From Jeongeupia sp. HS-3 (GTDB lineage: Bacteria; Pseudomonadota; Gammaproteobacteria; Burkholderiales; Chitinibacteraceae): a stretch of 64,000 nt of DNA. The notes below the pieces were generated by a model. The model did not search any database. It worked only from the letters and a program-made list of their open reading frames with translations, and was not told where the DNA came from. The stretch is taken from contig NZ_AP024094.1 in assembly GCF_015140455.1 (NCBI RefSeq), forward strand, positions 3,224,001-3,288,000, read 5' to 3'. Below, piece after piece: positions 1 through 10,529 of the stretch; position 1 is the stretch's first letter, and each line of letters begins with the position of its first letter. The translations under genes were made by a program, and so were the position numbers.

Positions 1-784
1 GGAAGACGGTCGAGCCGTCGCTGTTGATGCGCAACTGGATCGCGCCGAACTGTTCCGGCGTCTGCAGCATCGTCTGTGCCGAGACGGTCGCGTTCAGGCG
101 CTGGCCCGAGACCGACGGCGTACCGCCGAGCTGGCCGGCCGAGATCTGGACGTTCTGGGCGCGAATGGCCTGGGCCACATCGCTCGGCGTCAGCTTGTAG
201 TTGTTGAGCTTGCTCGGATCGAGCCAGATCCGCATCGCGTACTGCGAGCCGAAGAGCTGGATGTTGCCGACGCCGTTGACGCGGCTCAGCGGGTCCTGCA
301 CGTTGGCGGCGACGTAGTCGGCGAGGTCGATGTCGGTCATGCTGCCGTCGGTCGAGACGAAGCCGAGCACCATCAGGAAGCTGGCCGACGATTTCGAGAC
401 CGAAATGCCCTGACGCTGCACGGCTTCAGGCAGCAGCGGCGTCGCCAGCTGCAGCTTGTTCTGCACCTGCACCTGAGCGATGTCGGGGTCGGTGCCGGCG
501 GCGAAGGTCAGCGTGATCGCGACCGCACCGGTCGATTCACTGGTCGCCGACATGTACAGCAGGCCATCGAGCCCCTTCATATTCTGTTCGATGACCTGGG
601 TGACGGTGTCTTCGAGCGTCTTGGCCGACGCACCCGGGTAGGTTGCGTTGATCGCGACGGTCGGCGGCGCGATGCTCGGGTACTGGGCGATCGGCAAAGT
701 GCGGATCGCCAGCAGCCCTGCGAGCATGATGATGATGGCGACCACCCACGCGAAAATCGGGCGGTCGATGAAGAAACGAGCCAT
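1..784 (-). CDS. RND multidrug efflux pump, inner-membrane permease (AcrB/MexB type), N-terminal part
   Basis: This is the first 261 codons of a proton-driven RND transporter; the rest lies beyond the window edge. The start is typical of the AcrB family ([13 protein letters not shown]) and is followed by the first membrane helix and a periplasmic porter segment containing the [19 protein letters not shown] motif region. In the cell it would form the trimeric inner-membrane pump of a tripartite exporter. It lies 14 bases downstream of the adaptor gene on the same strand, so the two are one operon, probably controlled by the divergent TetR gene. The substrate cannot be told from this fragment. 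Confidence 0.93.
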   Translation of the reverse strand, partial: MARFFIDRPIFAWVVAIIIMLAGLLAIRTLPIAQYPSIAPPTVAINATYPGASAKTLEDTVTQVIEQNMKGLDGLLYMSATSESTGAVAITLTFAAGTDPDIAQVQVQNKLQLATPLLPEAVQRQGISVSKSSASFLMVLGFVSTDGSMTDIDLADYVAANVQDPLSRVNGVGNIQLFGSQYAMRIWLDPSKLNNYKLTPSDVAQAIRAQNVQISAGQLGGTPSVSGQRLNATVSAQTMLQTPEQFGAIQLRINSDGSTVF

Positions 785-798
785 TTAGGTTCTCTCCC

Positions 799-1974
799 TT
801 ACTTGGCTGCGACGGTCGGCGCGCTGGCCACACCGCTGGCGGCCACGGTCTTGACCTTGGCGCCCGGATGGATTTTCTGCAGACCGTCGACGATCAGCTT
901 GTCACCGCTCTTCAAGCCGTCGGTGACGAGCCAGGTGTCGCCGATGGTGCGGGTGGTCTTGAGCTGACGCGGTTCGACCTTGCCGTCGGCGCCGACGACC
1001 ATCGCCGTCGCGTTGCCGCGCGCGTCGCGGGTCACCGCCTGCTGCGGCGCGAGGATCGCGTTGTCGTTGACGCCTTCCTCGATCACCGCGCGGACATACA
1101 TGCCCGGCAGCAGCTGGTGCTTCGGGTTCGGGAACACCGCGCGCAGCGTCACCGTACCGGTGCTTTGCTCGACGGTGACTTCGGAGAACTCGAGCTTGCC
1201 TTCGAGCGGGTAGGCGCTGCCGTCGTCGAGCACCAGCTTGACCTTGGCGGCGTCGCTGCCGGCGCGCTTGAGGCTGCCGCTGGCGAGTTCGCGCTGCAGG
1301 CGCAAGAGTTCGTTGCTCGACTGGGTGACGTCGACGTAGATCGGATCAAGCGTCTGCACCGTTGCCAGCGAATCGGCCTGGTTGGCGGTGACCAGCGCGC
1401 CCGGCGTGACCGACGAGCGGCCGATGCGGCCGTCGACCGGCGAGGTGACCTTGGTGTACGCGAGGTTGATGCGCGCGCTCTCGACCGCGGCGCGGCCGGC
1501 GGCGACATCGGCTTCGGTCTGCTTCAGCGCGGCGTAGGCGTCGTCGTGATCCTGCTTGCTGACGGCGTTGATCTTCACCAGCTCGGCGTAGCGGTCGGCC
1601 TTGTTCCTGGCCGACAGCAGATTGGCTTCGGCCTTGGCGAGCGACGCCTTGGCGCTGTCGAACGCGGCCTGGTAGGTCGCCGGATCGATCTGGTACAGCA
1701 CCTGGCCGGCCTTGATCTCGCTGCCTTCGGTGAACTGCCGCTTCTGGATGATGCCGCCGACCTGCGGGCGGACTTCGGCGACCAGGTACGGCGAGGTGCG
1801 GCCGGCGAGTTCGGTGGTCATCGGCAGCGATTGGCCGGAGACCGTCACGATGCCGACGACCGGCTCGGGTTGCGCAGCATGGCTGGCGGCATTGGGTTCG
1901 CCGCAGCCGATCAGCGCCAGGCTGCCGGCGATCAGGCTGGCGGCGACCAGCGCGCGTCTCGGGGTCAGGTGCAT
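799..1974 (-). CDS. RND efflux periplasmic adaptor lipoprotein (AcrA/MexA type)
   Basis: The protein has 391 residues and is the membrane-fusion subunit that links the inner-membrane RND pump to an outer-membrane channel. A lipoprotein signal ends in LIGC at Cys24, so the mature protein should be anchored to the inner membrane. It is followed by the split biotinyl-lipoyl domain (VRPQVGGIIQKR near residue 70), an alanine-rich coiled-coil hairpin (about 100-165), the second lipoyl half with the SPVDGRIG motif, and beta-barrel and membrane-proximal domains. It is first in the operon, ahead of the permease. Its promoter region carries the triple palindrome at 2076-2122, which suggests repression by the adjacent TetR protein. 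Confidence 0.93.
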   Translation of the reverse strand: MHLTPRRALVAASLIAGSLALIGCGEPNAASHAAQPEPVVGIVTVSGQSLPMTTELAGRTSPYLVAEVRPQVGGIIQKRQFTEGSEIKAGQVLYQIDPATYQAAFDSAKASLAKAEANLLSARNKADRYAELVKINAVSKQDHDDAYAALKQTEADVAAGRAAVESARINLAYTKVTSPVDGRIGRSSVTPGALVTANQADSLATVQTLDPIYVDVTQSSNELLRLQRELASGSLKRAGSDAAKVKLVLDDGSAYPLEGKLEFSEVTVEQSTGTVTLRAVFPNPKHQLLPGMYVRAVIEEGVNDNAILAPQQAVTRDARGNATAMVVGADGKVEPRQLKTTRTIGDTWLVTDGLKSGDKLIVDGLQKIHPGAKVKTVAASGVASAPTVAAK

Positions 1975-2075
1975 GGGGGCCTCTTCTTCGGTATCGGTTC
2001 AACGAAAAACGACCGCCGGGCTTCTGGCCGGGCGGGCAGTGGTAACTGACGCTGTTCAGGCGCTTTGGTTCACTT

Positions 2076-2122
2076 TAGAATGAATGATCATTCTAGAATG
2101 AGCGTTCTAGAGTGATCATTCT
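2076..2122. promoter_or_regulatory. Triple palindromic operator between efflux operon and TetR gene
   Basis: Three consecutive palindromic units lie between the divergent adaptor and TetR genes. GAATGATCATTC (2082-2093) is a perfect 12-base palindrome. TAGAATGAGCGTTCTA (2094-2109) and AGAGTGATCATTCT (2109-2122) are imperfect versions. Their centres fall at 2087.5, 2101.5 and 2115.5, an exact 14-base pitch. A further half-site (TAGAATGA) precedes them at 2076. TetR-family efflux repressors commonly bind such sites. Assignment to the neighbouring regulator is inferred from position. Confidence 0.75.
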
Positions 2123-2205
2123 AATTAATACCGTAATCATTTGGCAAGCGCTTACTTTAAGACCAAAACATGACGAGCGCATGCCTGCCAGGTTCGAGGG
2201 ACTGT

Positions 2206-2796
2206 ATGACAAGCGAACAAGACCGCGGCGAGGCCCGCTGCAATCAGGTGCTCGACGCGGCGGCCGACTGCTTCCGCCTGCGCGGCTTTCATGGTGCCAG
2301 CATGGCCGAGCTGGCCCGCGCTGCCGGCATGAGCGTCGGCCATATCTATCACTACTTTGCGAACAAGGAGGCGATCATCTCAGCCATCGTTGAGCGTGAC
2401 CTGACCGAAATCCTTGATCAGCTGGCGGCCTTGGAGAGCGAGGACGATTTCTTGCAGGCGCTGATCCGCGAAGCCGGCAACGACCTGGAAAACCAGGCTT
2501 GCAACCGGGACGACATCCTGCAGCTCGAAGTGCTGGCCGAGGCCACGCGCAATCCCAAGGTGCTGGACATCGTCCGCTCCACCGACGAAGTTGCCCGCAC
2601 CTGTCTGGCCGGTACCATCGCCAAGGGCCGCGCCTTGCGCGGCTTGCCGCCGCTCTCCGATCTGGAGGCGCGCACCGAGGTCATCATCGCGCTGTTCGAG
2701 GGTATTACCTGTCGTGCGGTACGCAACCCGACCTTGCCGCGTGATGCCATGGGGGTGGTGTTGCGGAAGATGGTGCAAAGCCTGCTTGAAACTTAA
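2206..2796 (+). CDS. TetR-family transcriptional regulator of the divergent efflux operon
   Basis: This is a 196-residue DNA-binding repressor. The N-terminal helix-turn-helix reads SMAELARAAGMSVGHIYHYF, the classic TetR signature, and a helical ligand-binding domain follows. The ATG at 2206 is preferred over one at 2170 because GAGGG lies 5 bases upstream of it, while nothing similar precedes the earlier codon. Divergent position and a multi-palindrome intergenic region suggest that it represses both itself and the RND operon until a toxic ligand binds. The ligand is unknown. Confidence 0.9.
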   Translation: MTSEQDRGEARCNQVLDAAADCFRLRGFHGASMAELARAAGMSVGHIYHYFANKEAIISAIVERDLTEILDQLAALESEDDFLQALIREAGNDLENQACNRDDILQLEVLAEATRNPKVLDIVRSTDEVARTCLAGTIAKGRALRGLPPLSDLEARTEVIIALFEGITCRAVRNPTLPRDAMGVVLRKMVQSLLET

Positions 2797-2928
2797 TTTG
2801 GGCTGGTAGCCGGGCCAGTTATGCGGAATTGCCGGGCGTGGACGATTTACTTGTCGGGGCTGGCTGACGACAATGTCGGTCAGGCCGGCCTCTGATGGCC
2901 GGCAGCGTTCACGACACAGGAGAATGCC

Positions 2929-4350
2929 ATGCCCCGCGGTACAAAAATCGTCGCCACCCTCGGCCCCGCCTCGACCGATCCGGCCGTACTCGAACAACTG
3001 CTCAAGGCCGGCGTCAACACCGTGCGCCTGAACTTCTCGCACGGCACCGCCCAGGATCACACCGACCGCGCCAATACCGTGCGCGCGATCGCCGACCGCC
3101 TCGGCGTGCCGGTCGCCGTGCTCGCCGACCTGCAAGGCCCGAAGATTCGCGTCGGCAAGTTCGAGAAGAACAAGATCGAACTCAAGAAGGGCGGGCGTTT
3201 CATCCTCGACGCCGCCTGCGAGCTGGGCAACCAAGAGCGCGTGGGTCTGGATTACAAGGAACTGCCCAACGACGTCGAAACCGGCGCCATCCTCTTGCTC
3301 GACGACGGCAAGATCCAGCTCGAAGTGCTCGAAGTGCGCGGCACCGAGGTCTACACCACCGTGCTGGTCGGCGGCACCTTGTCGAACAACAAGGGCATCA
3401 ACCGCAAGGGCGGCGGCCTGACCGCGCCGGCGCTGACCGCCAAGGACATGGAAGACATCAAGACCGCCGCGGCGCTGACGGCCGACTATATCGCGGTGTC
3501 GTTCCCGAAGAGCGCCGCCGACATGTACATGGCCCGTACGCTGCTGCGCGCCGCCGGCGGCACCGGCGGGCTGATCGCCAAGATCGAACGCACCGAAGCG
3601 ATCACCAACCTTGACGAAATCCTCGACGCCTCCGACGGCATCATGGTCGCGCGGGGCGATCTGGCGGTTGAAGTCGGCGACGCCACGGTGCCGGCGCTGC
3701 AGAAAATGATGATCAAGCGCGCCCGTGCCAAGCGCAAGCTGACGATCACCGCGACGCAGATGATGGAATCGATGATCTCCAGCCCGGTGCCGACCCGTGC
3801 CGAAGTGTCCGACTGCGCCAATGCGGTGCTCGACGGCACCGACGCGGTGATGCTGTCGGCCGAATCGGCCGCCGGCAAGTATCCGGTCGAGGCGGTCGAG
3901 GCGATGGTGCGCACCTGCATCGAGGCCGAACGTTCGGTGGAGCAGGGGATCGGCAGTGCGGCTTCGGATACGCTGCCGTTCGACCGCATCGACCAGACCG
4001 TCGCGATGGCCACGCTCTACGCCGCCGGTCACCTTGATCTGAAGGCGATCGCCGCGCTGACCAATTCGGGTACCTCGGCGCTGTGGTTGTCGCGCTATAT
4101 CAGCGGCACGCCGATCTATGGTTTCACGCGTGACGAGACCACCTATCGCAAGATGGCGCTGTTCCGTTACGTGCAGCCTTTGATGATGGACGACGCTATT
4201 TCCGAGCGCGATGCACAGATCACCCATGTGCAGACCACCTTGCTCAAGGCTGGCGTTGCCGGCGCGGGCGACCGGATTGCGCTGACCTTCGGCACCGCTG
4301 CGGGGCAGGGCGCCAATACCTTGCGGATTCTGGAAATCTCCTCGCGCTGA
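2929..4350 (+). CDS. pyk: Pyruvate kinase
   Basis: This cytoplasmic glycolytic enzyme has 473 residues and transfers phosphate from phosphoenolpyruvate to ADP. Its length matches the usual ~470. It begins PRGTKIVATLGPAS, carries the RLNFSHGT segment, and contains the active-site region IMVARGDLAVEVG followed by the ATQMMESMI helix. A CAGGAGA ribosome site lies 6 bases before the ATG. A strong symmetric terminator follows. Glycolytic genes pgk and fba are also in the window but about 47 kb away, so pyk here is a single-gene unit. Confidence 0.97.
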   Translation: MPRGTKIVATLGPASTDPAVLEQLLKAGVNTVRLNFSHGTAQDHTDRANTVRAIADRLGVPVAVLADLQGPKIRVGKFEKNKIELKKGGRFILDAACELGNQERVGLDYKELPNDVETGAILLLDDGKIQLEVLEVRGTEVYTTVLVGGTLSNNKGINRKGGGLTAPALTAKDMEDIKTAAALTADYIAVSFPKSAADMYMARTLLRAAGGTGGLIAKIERTEAITNLDEILDASDGIMVARGDLAVEVGDATVPALQKMMIKRARAKRKLTITATQMMESMISSPVPTRAEVSDCANAVLDGTDAVMLSAESAAGKYPVEAVEAMVRTCIEAERSVEQGIGSAASDTLPFDRIDQTVAMATLYAAGHLDLKAIAALTNSGTSALWLSRYISGTPIYGFTRDETTYRKMALFRYVQPLMMDDAISERDAQITHVQTTLLKAGVAGAGDRIALTFGTAAGQGANTLRILEISSR

Positions 4351-4367
4351 TCGTGCCTGCAGCCAAT

Positions 4368-4395
4368 AAAAAAGCCCGCTATTGCGGGCTTTTTT
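4368..4395. terminator. Bidirectional terminator between pyk and LysR gene
   Basis: A six-base A run, GCCCGC stem, 4-base loop, GCGGGC stem and six-base T run give a symmetric hairpin. It can end transcription of pyk on the + strand and of the convergent LysR gene on the - strand. Confidence 0.9.
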
Positions 4396-4419
4396 ATTGG
4401 CCGGAGAGCTTTGCCGACG

Positions 4420-5301
4420 TCAGGCGCCGAGCTCGTGCTTCATCCACTCGACGAACTGGCGCACACGGCTCGGCAGCAAGCCGGCGTGCGGATAAACGAT
4501 GCTGATCGGCTGCGGCCGCAGCTGGTACGGCTGCAGCACCGGCTGCAAGCGCCCGGCGGCCAGATGATCGATGACCTGGTACGACAGGAACTGACCGAGA
4601 CCGAGGCCGGCAAGGCAGGCGTCGACGGCGGGCAGACCGTGATTGCATTCGAGATTGCCCGAAATCACCACCCGCTGTTCCCGGCCGTTTTCCTGGAACA
4701 GCCAGGTCGACCGGCCATTGCCGGTAAAACGGATGCAGTTGGCACCGGCCAGATCGCGCGGGTGCTGCGGAATGCCGTGCCGCGCCAGATAGTCGGGGCT
4801 GGCGGCGACGACACGGTGGATCTCGCCGACTGGCTGGGCGATCAGGCTGGAATCGTCGAGCGTGCCGATGCGGATACCGACGTCGATGCCTTCCTCAAGC
4901 AGGTTGACGATGCGGTCGAGCAGCACCAGCTTGCACTGCACCTTGGGGTGCTGCTGCAAAAAGCGCGTGACGGCGGGCGCGACATACATCTGCCCGTACA
5001 GCACCGACGCGGTGACGACCAGCTTGCCACTGGCCTCGCCCTGCTGATCCGACAGTCGCCGTTCGGCCTCGTCGACGGCACCGAGGATGTGCCGGCAACT
5101 GTCCAGATACGCGCGGCCTTCCTCGGTCAGCGACAAACGCCGTGTGGTCCGGTTCAGCAGCCGCACGCCGAGCGCCTTCTCCAGCGCCGCCAGCGTGCGC
5201 ACCACCGCCGGCAGCGATGACGCCAGCGCACGCGCCGCGCCGGTCAGGCTGCCGTGTTCGACGATGGCGACGAAGGCTTGCATTGCGCGCAGTTTGTCCA
5301 T
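4420..5301 (-). CDS. LysR-family transcriptional regulator
   Basis: This 293-residue LysR regulator has an N-terminal winged helix-turn-helix ([20 protein letters not shown] onward, with the conserved [14 protein letters not shown] strand) and a periplasmic-binding-like effector domain. It is divergent from a GST gene and a flavoprotein gene, which are its likely targets. It converges with pyk and shares that gene's terminator. The effector cannot be predicted. Confidence 0.92.
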   Translation of the reverse strand: MDKLRAMQAFVAIVEHGSLTGAARALASSLPAVVRTLAALEKALGVRLLNRTTRRLSLTEEGRAYLDSCRHILGAVDEAERRLSDQQGEASGKLVVTASVLYGQMYVAPAVTRFLQQHPKVQCKLVLLDRIVNLLEEGIDVGIRIGTLDDSSLIAQPVGEIHRVVAASPDYLARHGIPQHPRDLAGANCIRFTGNGRSTWLFQENGREQRVVISGNLECNHGLPAVDACLAGLGLGQFLSYQVIDHLAAGRLQPVLQPYQLRPQPISIVYPHAGLLPSRVRQFVEWMKHELGA

Positions 5302-5381
5302 GCTGCCGTCCGTGAGGTATCCGGCCTTGATGATTGCTGCTCAAAGTGGAGTAGTCAAATCAGTTCGTTGATATTTATCCG

Positions 5382-5393
5382 AACATCGATGTT
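5382..5393. promoter_or_regulatory. Palindrome in LysR/GST divergent promoter region
   Basis: AACATCGATGTT is a perfect 12-base palindrome midway between the LysR start (5301) and the GST start (5434), in an otherwise AT-richer stretch. It is a plausible regulator-binding site, but no consensus is known for this LysR protein. Confidence 0.4.
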
Positions 5394-5433
5394 ATCCAGA
5401 ATGCATATCACCACCCCAGACAAAGGAATCGCC

Positions 5434-6075
5434 ATGAACGCCCCGCAACGTCCGATCCAGCTCTACCGCCATCGCCTGTCCGGCCACAGCCACCGCGTCG
5501 AACTGTTCCTCGCCCTGCTCGGCCTGCCGTACGAACTGGTCGAGGTCGACCTGAAGGCCGGTGCGCACAAGTCCGCCGACTTTCTGCGCCTGAACGCTTT
5601 CGGCCAAGTACCGGTGATCGTCGATGACGGCGAGGCGCTCGCCGACTCCAACGCCATCCTCGTCTATCTGGCCTCGCGCTACGGCAACGGCCGCTGGCTG
5701 CCGGCCGATCCGCTCGGCGCCGCGAGGGTGCAGCGCTGGCTGTCGGTCGCGGCCGGCCCGCTTGCCGCCGGCCCCGCCAGCGCGCGGCTGGTCAATGTGT
5801 TCGGCGCCAAGCTCGACGCACCGGCACTGATCGCCCGCAGCCACGCGCTGCTCGCGGTGATCGAGGCGGAGCTGACCGGACACGACTGGCTCGCCGGCAC
5901 CGAGGCGACGCTGGCCGATATTGCCTGCTATAGCTATATCGCCCGCGCACCGGAAGGCGACGTCTCGCTCGCCGACTATCCGCGGGTGCGGAGCTGGCTG
6001 GCGCGCATCGAGGCGCTGCCCGGCTTTGTGGCGATGGTGCAGACCCCGGTCGGCCTCGCGGCCGCGACGGCGTAA
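5434..6075 (+). CDS. Glutathione S-transferase family protein
   Basis: The protein has 213 residues. An N-terminal thioredoxin-like domain ([27 protein letters not shown] with the cis-proline; ADSNAIL, where most family members have ES) is followed by an all-helical C-terminal domain. It should conjugate or reduce electrophiles with glutathione in the cytoplasm. The ATG at 5434 follows an AAGGAA site; the longer open frame upstream has no ribosome site. It lies 27 bases before the flavoprotein gene, so the two are probably co-transcribed under the divergent LysR regulator. Confidence 0.9.
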   Translation: MNAPQRPIQLYRHRLSGHSHRVELFLALLGLPYELVEVDLKAGAHKSADFLRLNAFGQVPVIVDDGEALADSNAILVYLASRYGNGRWLPADPLGAARVQRWLSVAAGPLAAGPASARLVNVFGAKLDAPALIARSHALLAVIEAELTGHDWLAGTEATLADIACYSYIARAPEGDVSLADYPRVRSWLARIEALPGFVAMVQTPVGLAAATA

Positions 6076-6102
6076 GCCCCTGTTCACGCACTGGAGATGA
6101 CG

Positions 6103-8148
6103 ATGGCGCTGCCCGGCTGGCCGCACGAGGCTTCCCCCTTTCACGCTGGCGAGCAGGAAGTGCAGCGCCGCGTCGGCGTGCGCGACAAGGTCGAGTCGAT
6201 CGGCCGTCAGGTCGTGCGCTCCTATATGCCCGAGCAGCACCGCGAGTTCTTCGCCCAGTTGCCCTTTGTCGTCGCCGGCGCCATCGACGCCGCCGGCCAG
6301 CCGTGGGCAACGCTGCTGGCCGGCGAACCGGGTTTCGCCCGCTCGGCCGATTCACGCAGCTTGCGGCTGGCCGCCCATCCGCTCGACGGCGATCCGCTCG
6401 CGCACGCCCTGCAGCCGGGCGCGGCGATCGGCCTGCTCGGGATCGAGCTGCATACGCGGCGGCGCAACCGGCTGAACGGGCTGGTCGCGGCGCTCGACGA
6501 CGCCGGCGTGCAGATCACGGTGACGCAGAGCTTCGGCAACTGCCCGCAGTACATCCAGAAGCGCGATTACCGCCAGGTCGAACCCGAGGCGGTGCTGCCG
6601 CCGCCCGAAGCGCTCGACGCGCTCGATGCCGAGGCGATCGCCAGCATCGCCGCGGCGGATACCTTCTTCATCGCCACGCATTTCGCCGAGACCGGCGACG
6701 ACACAGAACGCAACGGGGGCCGCGACGGCGCCGATGTCTCGCACCGTGGCGGCAAGCCGGGCTTTGTCCGCGTCGACGGCGATACGCTGACGTGGCCCGA
6801 TTTCATCGGCAATTTCCACTTCAACACGCTCGGCAACCTGCTGGTCAACCCGCGCGCCGGGCTGCTGTTTCCCGACTTCGCCAGCGGCGATCTGCTTTAT
6901 ATCGCCGGGCGCGGCGAAATCGTCTGGGACGGGGACGAACTGCTTGCCTTTGCCGGCGCCGAGCGGCTGGTGCGCTTTCGGGTCGAGCGCGTGCTGCGCC
7001 TGCGCGGACGGCTGCCGCTGCGCTGGGCGCTGCAGGAGGTCTCGCCCATCCTCGCCGGCACCGGCGACTGGCAGACCGTCGGCGAAGCGGTCGCGCTTGC
7101 CGGGCTGGCCAACCGCTACCGGCCGCTGCGCGTGGTGCGCAAGGTGCGGGAGAGCGAAACGATCACCTCGTTCTACCTGCAGCCCGCCGATGACCTCGGC
7201 GTCGTGCCGCACCAGTCCGGCCAGTTCCTGCCGATCCGCATCGACGTGCCGGGGCTTGGCGCGCTGACGCGCACGTATACGCTGTCGCAGGCGGCCGACG
7301 GCAACGCCTACCGTATTTCGGTCAAGCGCGAGGGGCAGGTCTCGCAACGGCTGCACGATACGTTGCAGGAAGGCGATCTGCTCGAGGCGCAGGCGCCGCG
7401 CGGCGGTTTCACGCTCGACGCCGCCAGCGCCCGGCCCGTGGTGCTGCTGAGCGGGGGCGTCGGCATCACGCCGATGCTGGCGATGCTCGATACGCTCGCG
7501 CCGGCGCAGGGCGTGCGCTTCCGGCCACGGCCGGTGTGGTTCATCCACGCGGCGCGCAACGGCCGCGAGCACGCGTTCGCGGCGCAGTTGCGCGAGCGCG
7601 CCGCGCTGCACGAGACGCTGCGGCTGCATGTCCGCTACTCGCAGCTGGATGAGCGCGACCGGCCCGGCGTCGATTACGACAGCGCCGGCCGGATCGACGC
7701 CGATCTGCTGCGCAGCCTGTTGCCACTCGACGACTACGACGTCTACCTCTGCGGCCCCGACGCCTTCATGCGCCAGGTGTACTGGGCGCTGCGCGGGCTC
7801 GGTGTTGCGCGCTCGCGCATTCATTACGAGTTTTTTGCCCAGGGCGAGCCGCTGGAACGCGACGCCGCCGAAGCCGCGCCGCCGGTGCCGACCACGGCAC
7901 AGCCGGTGCGCTTTGCCAAAAGCGGCATCAGCGCCGAATGGCAGCCGGGCCAGACCTTGCTTGAGCTCGCCGAGGCCAGCGGGCTCGAGCCGGCGTACAG
8001 CTGCCGGGCCGGCCTGTGCGGCAGTTGCAGCACCGCGATCGGCGACGGCGCGGTTTGCTACCCCAAGCCGCCATCGCAACAGCCCCGCAACGGCGAGGCG
8101 CTGATCTGCTGCGCCGTGCCGGCAGGGCCGGTGGTGCTGGCTATTTAG
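6103..8148 (+). CDS. Three-module flavo-iron-sulfur protein: PNPOx-like, FAD/NAD reductase and 2Fe-2S ferredoxin
   Basis: This 681-residue fusion has three parts. Residues ~1-320 resemble pyridoxamine-phosphate-oxidase-like flavin-binding domains (DFIGNFHFNTLGN). Residues ~330-570 are a ferredoxin-reductase module with the FAD motif RTYTLS, the nucleotide motif GGVGITPML and YLCGPDAFM. The C-terminus is a plant-type 2Fe-2S ferredoxin domain with CRAGLCGSC and a final Cys in ALICC. It probably moves electrons from NAD(P)H through flavin to the cluster and on to a substrate. The ATG at 6103 is preferred over 6097 because GGAG at 6093-6096 is correctly spaced only for it. It follows the GST gene in an apparent two-gene operon. 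Substrate unknown. Confidence 0.85.
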   Translation: MALPGWPHEASPFHAGEQEVQRRVGVRDKVESIGRQVVRSYMPEQHREFFAQLPFVVAGAIDAAGQPWATLLAGEPGFARSADSRSLRLAAHPLDGDPLAHALQPGAAIGLLGIELHTRRRNRLNGLVAALDDAGVQITVTQSFGNCPQYIQKRDYRQVEPEAVLPPPEALDALDAEAIASIAAADTFFIATHFAETGDDTERNGGRDGADVSHRGGKPGFVRVDGDTLTWPDFIGNFHFNTLGNLLVNPRAGLLFPDFASGDLLYIAGRGEIVWDGDELLAFAGAERLVRFRVERVLRLRGRLPLRWALQEVSPILAGTGDWQTVGEAVALAGLANRYRPLRVVRKVRESETITSFYLQPADDLGVVPHQSGQFLPIRIDVPGLGALTRTYTLSQAADGNAYRISVKREGQVSQRLHDTLQEGDLLEAQAPRGGFTLDAASARPVVLLSGGVGITPMLAMLDTLAPAQGVRFRPRPVWFIHAARNGREHAFAAQLRERAALHETLRLHVRYSQLDERDRPGVDYDSAGRIDADLLRSLLPLDDYDVYLCGPDAFMRQVYWALRGLGVARSRIHYEFFAQGEPLERDAAEAAPPVPTTAQPVRFAKSGISAEWQPGQTLLELAEASGLEPAYSCRAGLCGSCSTAIGDGAVCYPKPPSQQPRNGEALICCAVPAGPVVLAI

Positions 8149-8165
8149 CCCGGCCGCGCTGCGCG

Positions 8166-9992
<1,827 letters not shown>

Positions 9993-10211
9993 ACACAGCT
10001 CCAGAATTTTTGCGTTGCACAAAATCTAGGTGATTCATGTGCCATTGTCTTTACGGCAAAGCCTTTAGGGAAAAACCCGAGCACCGGTTATCGGCCGTGT
10101 TCGCCAACCGATGGGTGGCCCGCCGATGCCAACTAGAGTAGGGGGGAGAGGATGAGGCCAAGCTTCGTCCACGCGCCATGGTCAATCCGTCTCGGGGCAG
10201 GAGTACGCATT

Positions 10212-10526
10212 GTGACTACGCAGCTGCTATCGCTCGGGATGTTCGGCGTGCGCCTGTTGGAGCGCATTCTCACCGCGCCTGCCGTCTACCCGCATGAACT
10301 CGCCGATGAGCTCGTCGACGAGATCAACTATTACCTGCCGTGCACGCAGGGGCGCGAGCAGCGCGTGCTGTTCCAGCTTGCCTGCGAGCTGCACGAGGCG
10401 CTGGACGAGGCGTTTACCCGTGTCGACGATCCGGCATCGCGCCAGAGCACGATAGGCCTCGTCGATGCCTTGCTGAGCCAGAGCCGCGACCAGACCTGCG
10501 ATACCCTGCCCGGGCGGCGGCCTTAG
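10212..10526 (+). CDS. Small protein of unknown function
   Basis: I do not recognise a family. The predicted 104-residue product has a hydrophobic amphipathic N-terminus (TTQLLSLGMFGVRLLERIL) and an acidic helical body with two Cys. The GTG at 10212 is chosen because AGGAG lies 8 bases upstream; an ATG at 10152 would give 124 residues, with a G-rich site only 3 bases away. It is divergent from glmS and convergent with the BCCT transporter, whose stop lies 3 bases past its own. Codon use resembles its neighbours, which supports it being real. Confidence 0.6.
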   Translation: MTTQLLSLGMFGVRLLERILTAPAVYPHELADELVDEINYYLPCTQGREQRVLFQLACELHEALDEAFTRVDDPASRQSTIGLVDALLSQSRDQTCDTLPGRRP

Positions 10527-10529
10527 GTT

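Noticed and set aside
2380-4227. 615-codon open frame on the - strand
   Set aside because: Antisense to pyk and TetR genes; no family features.
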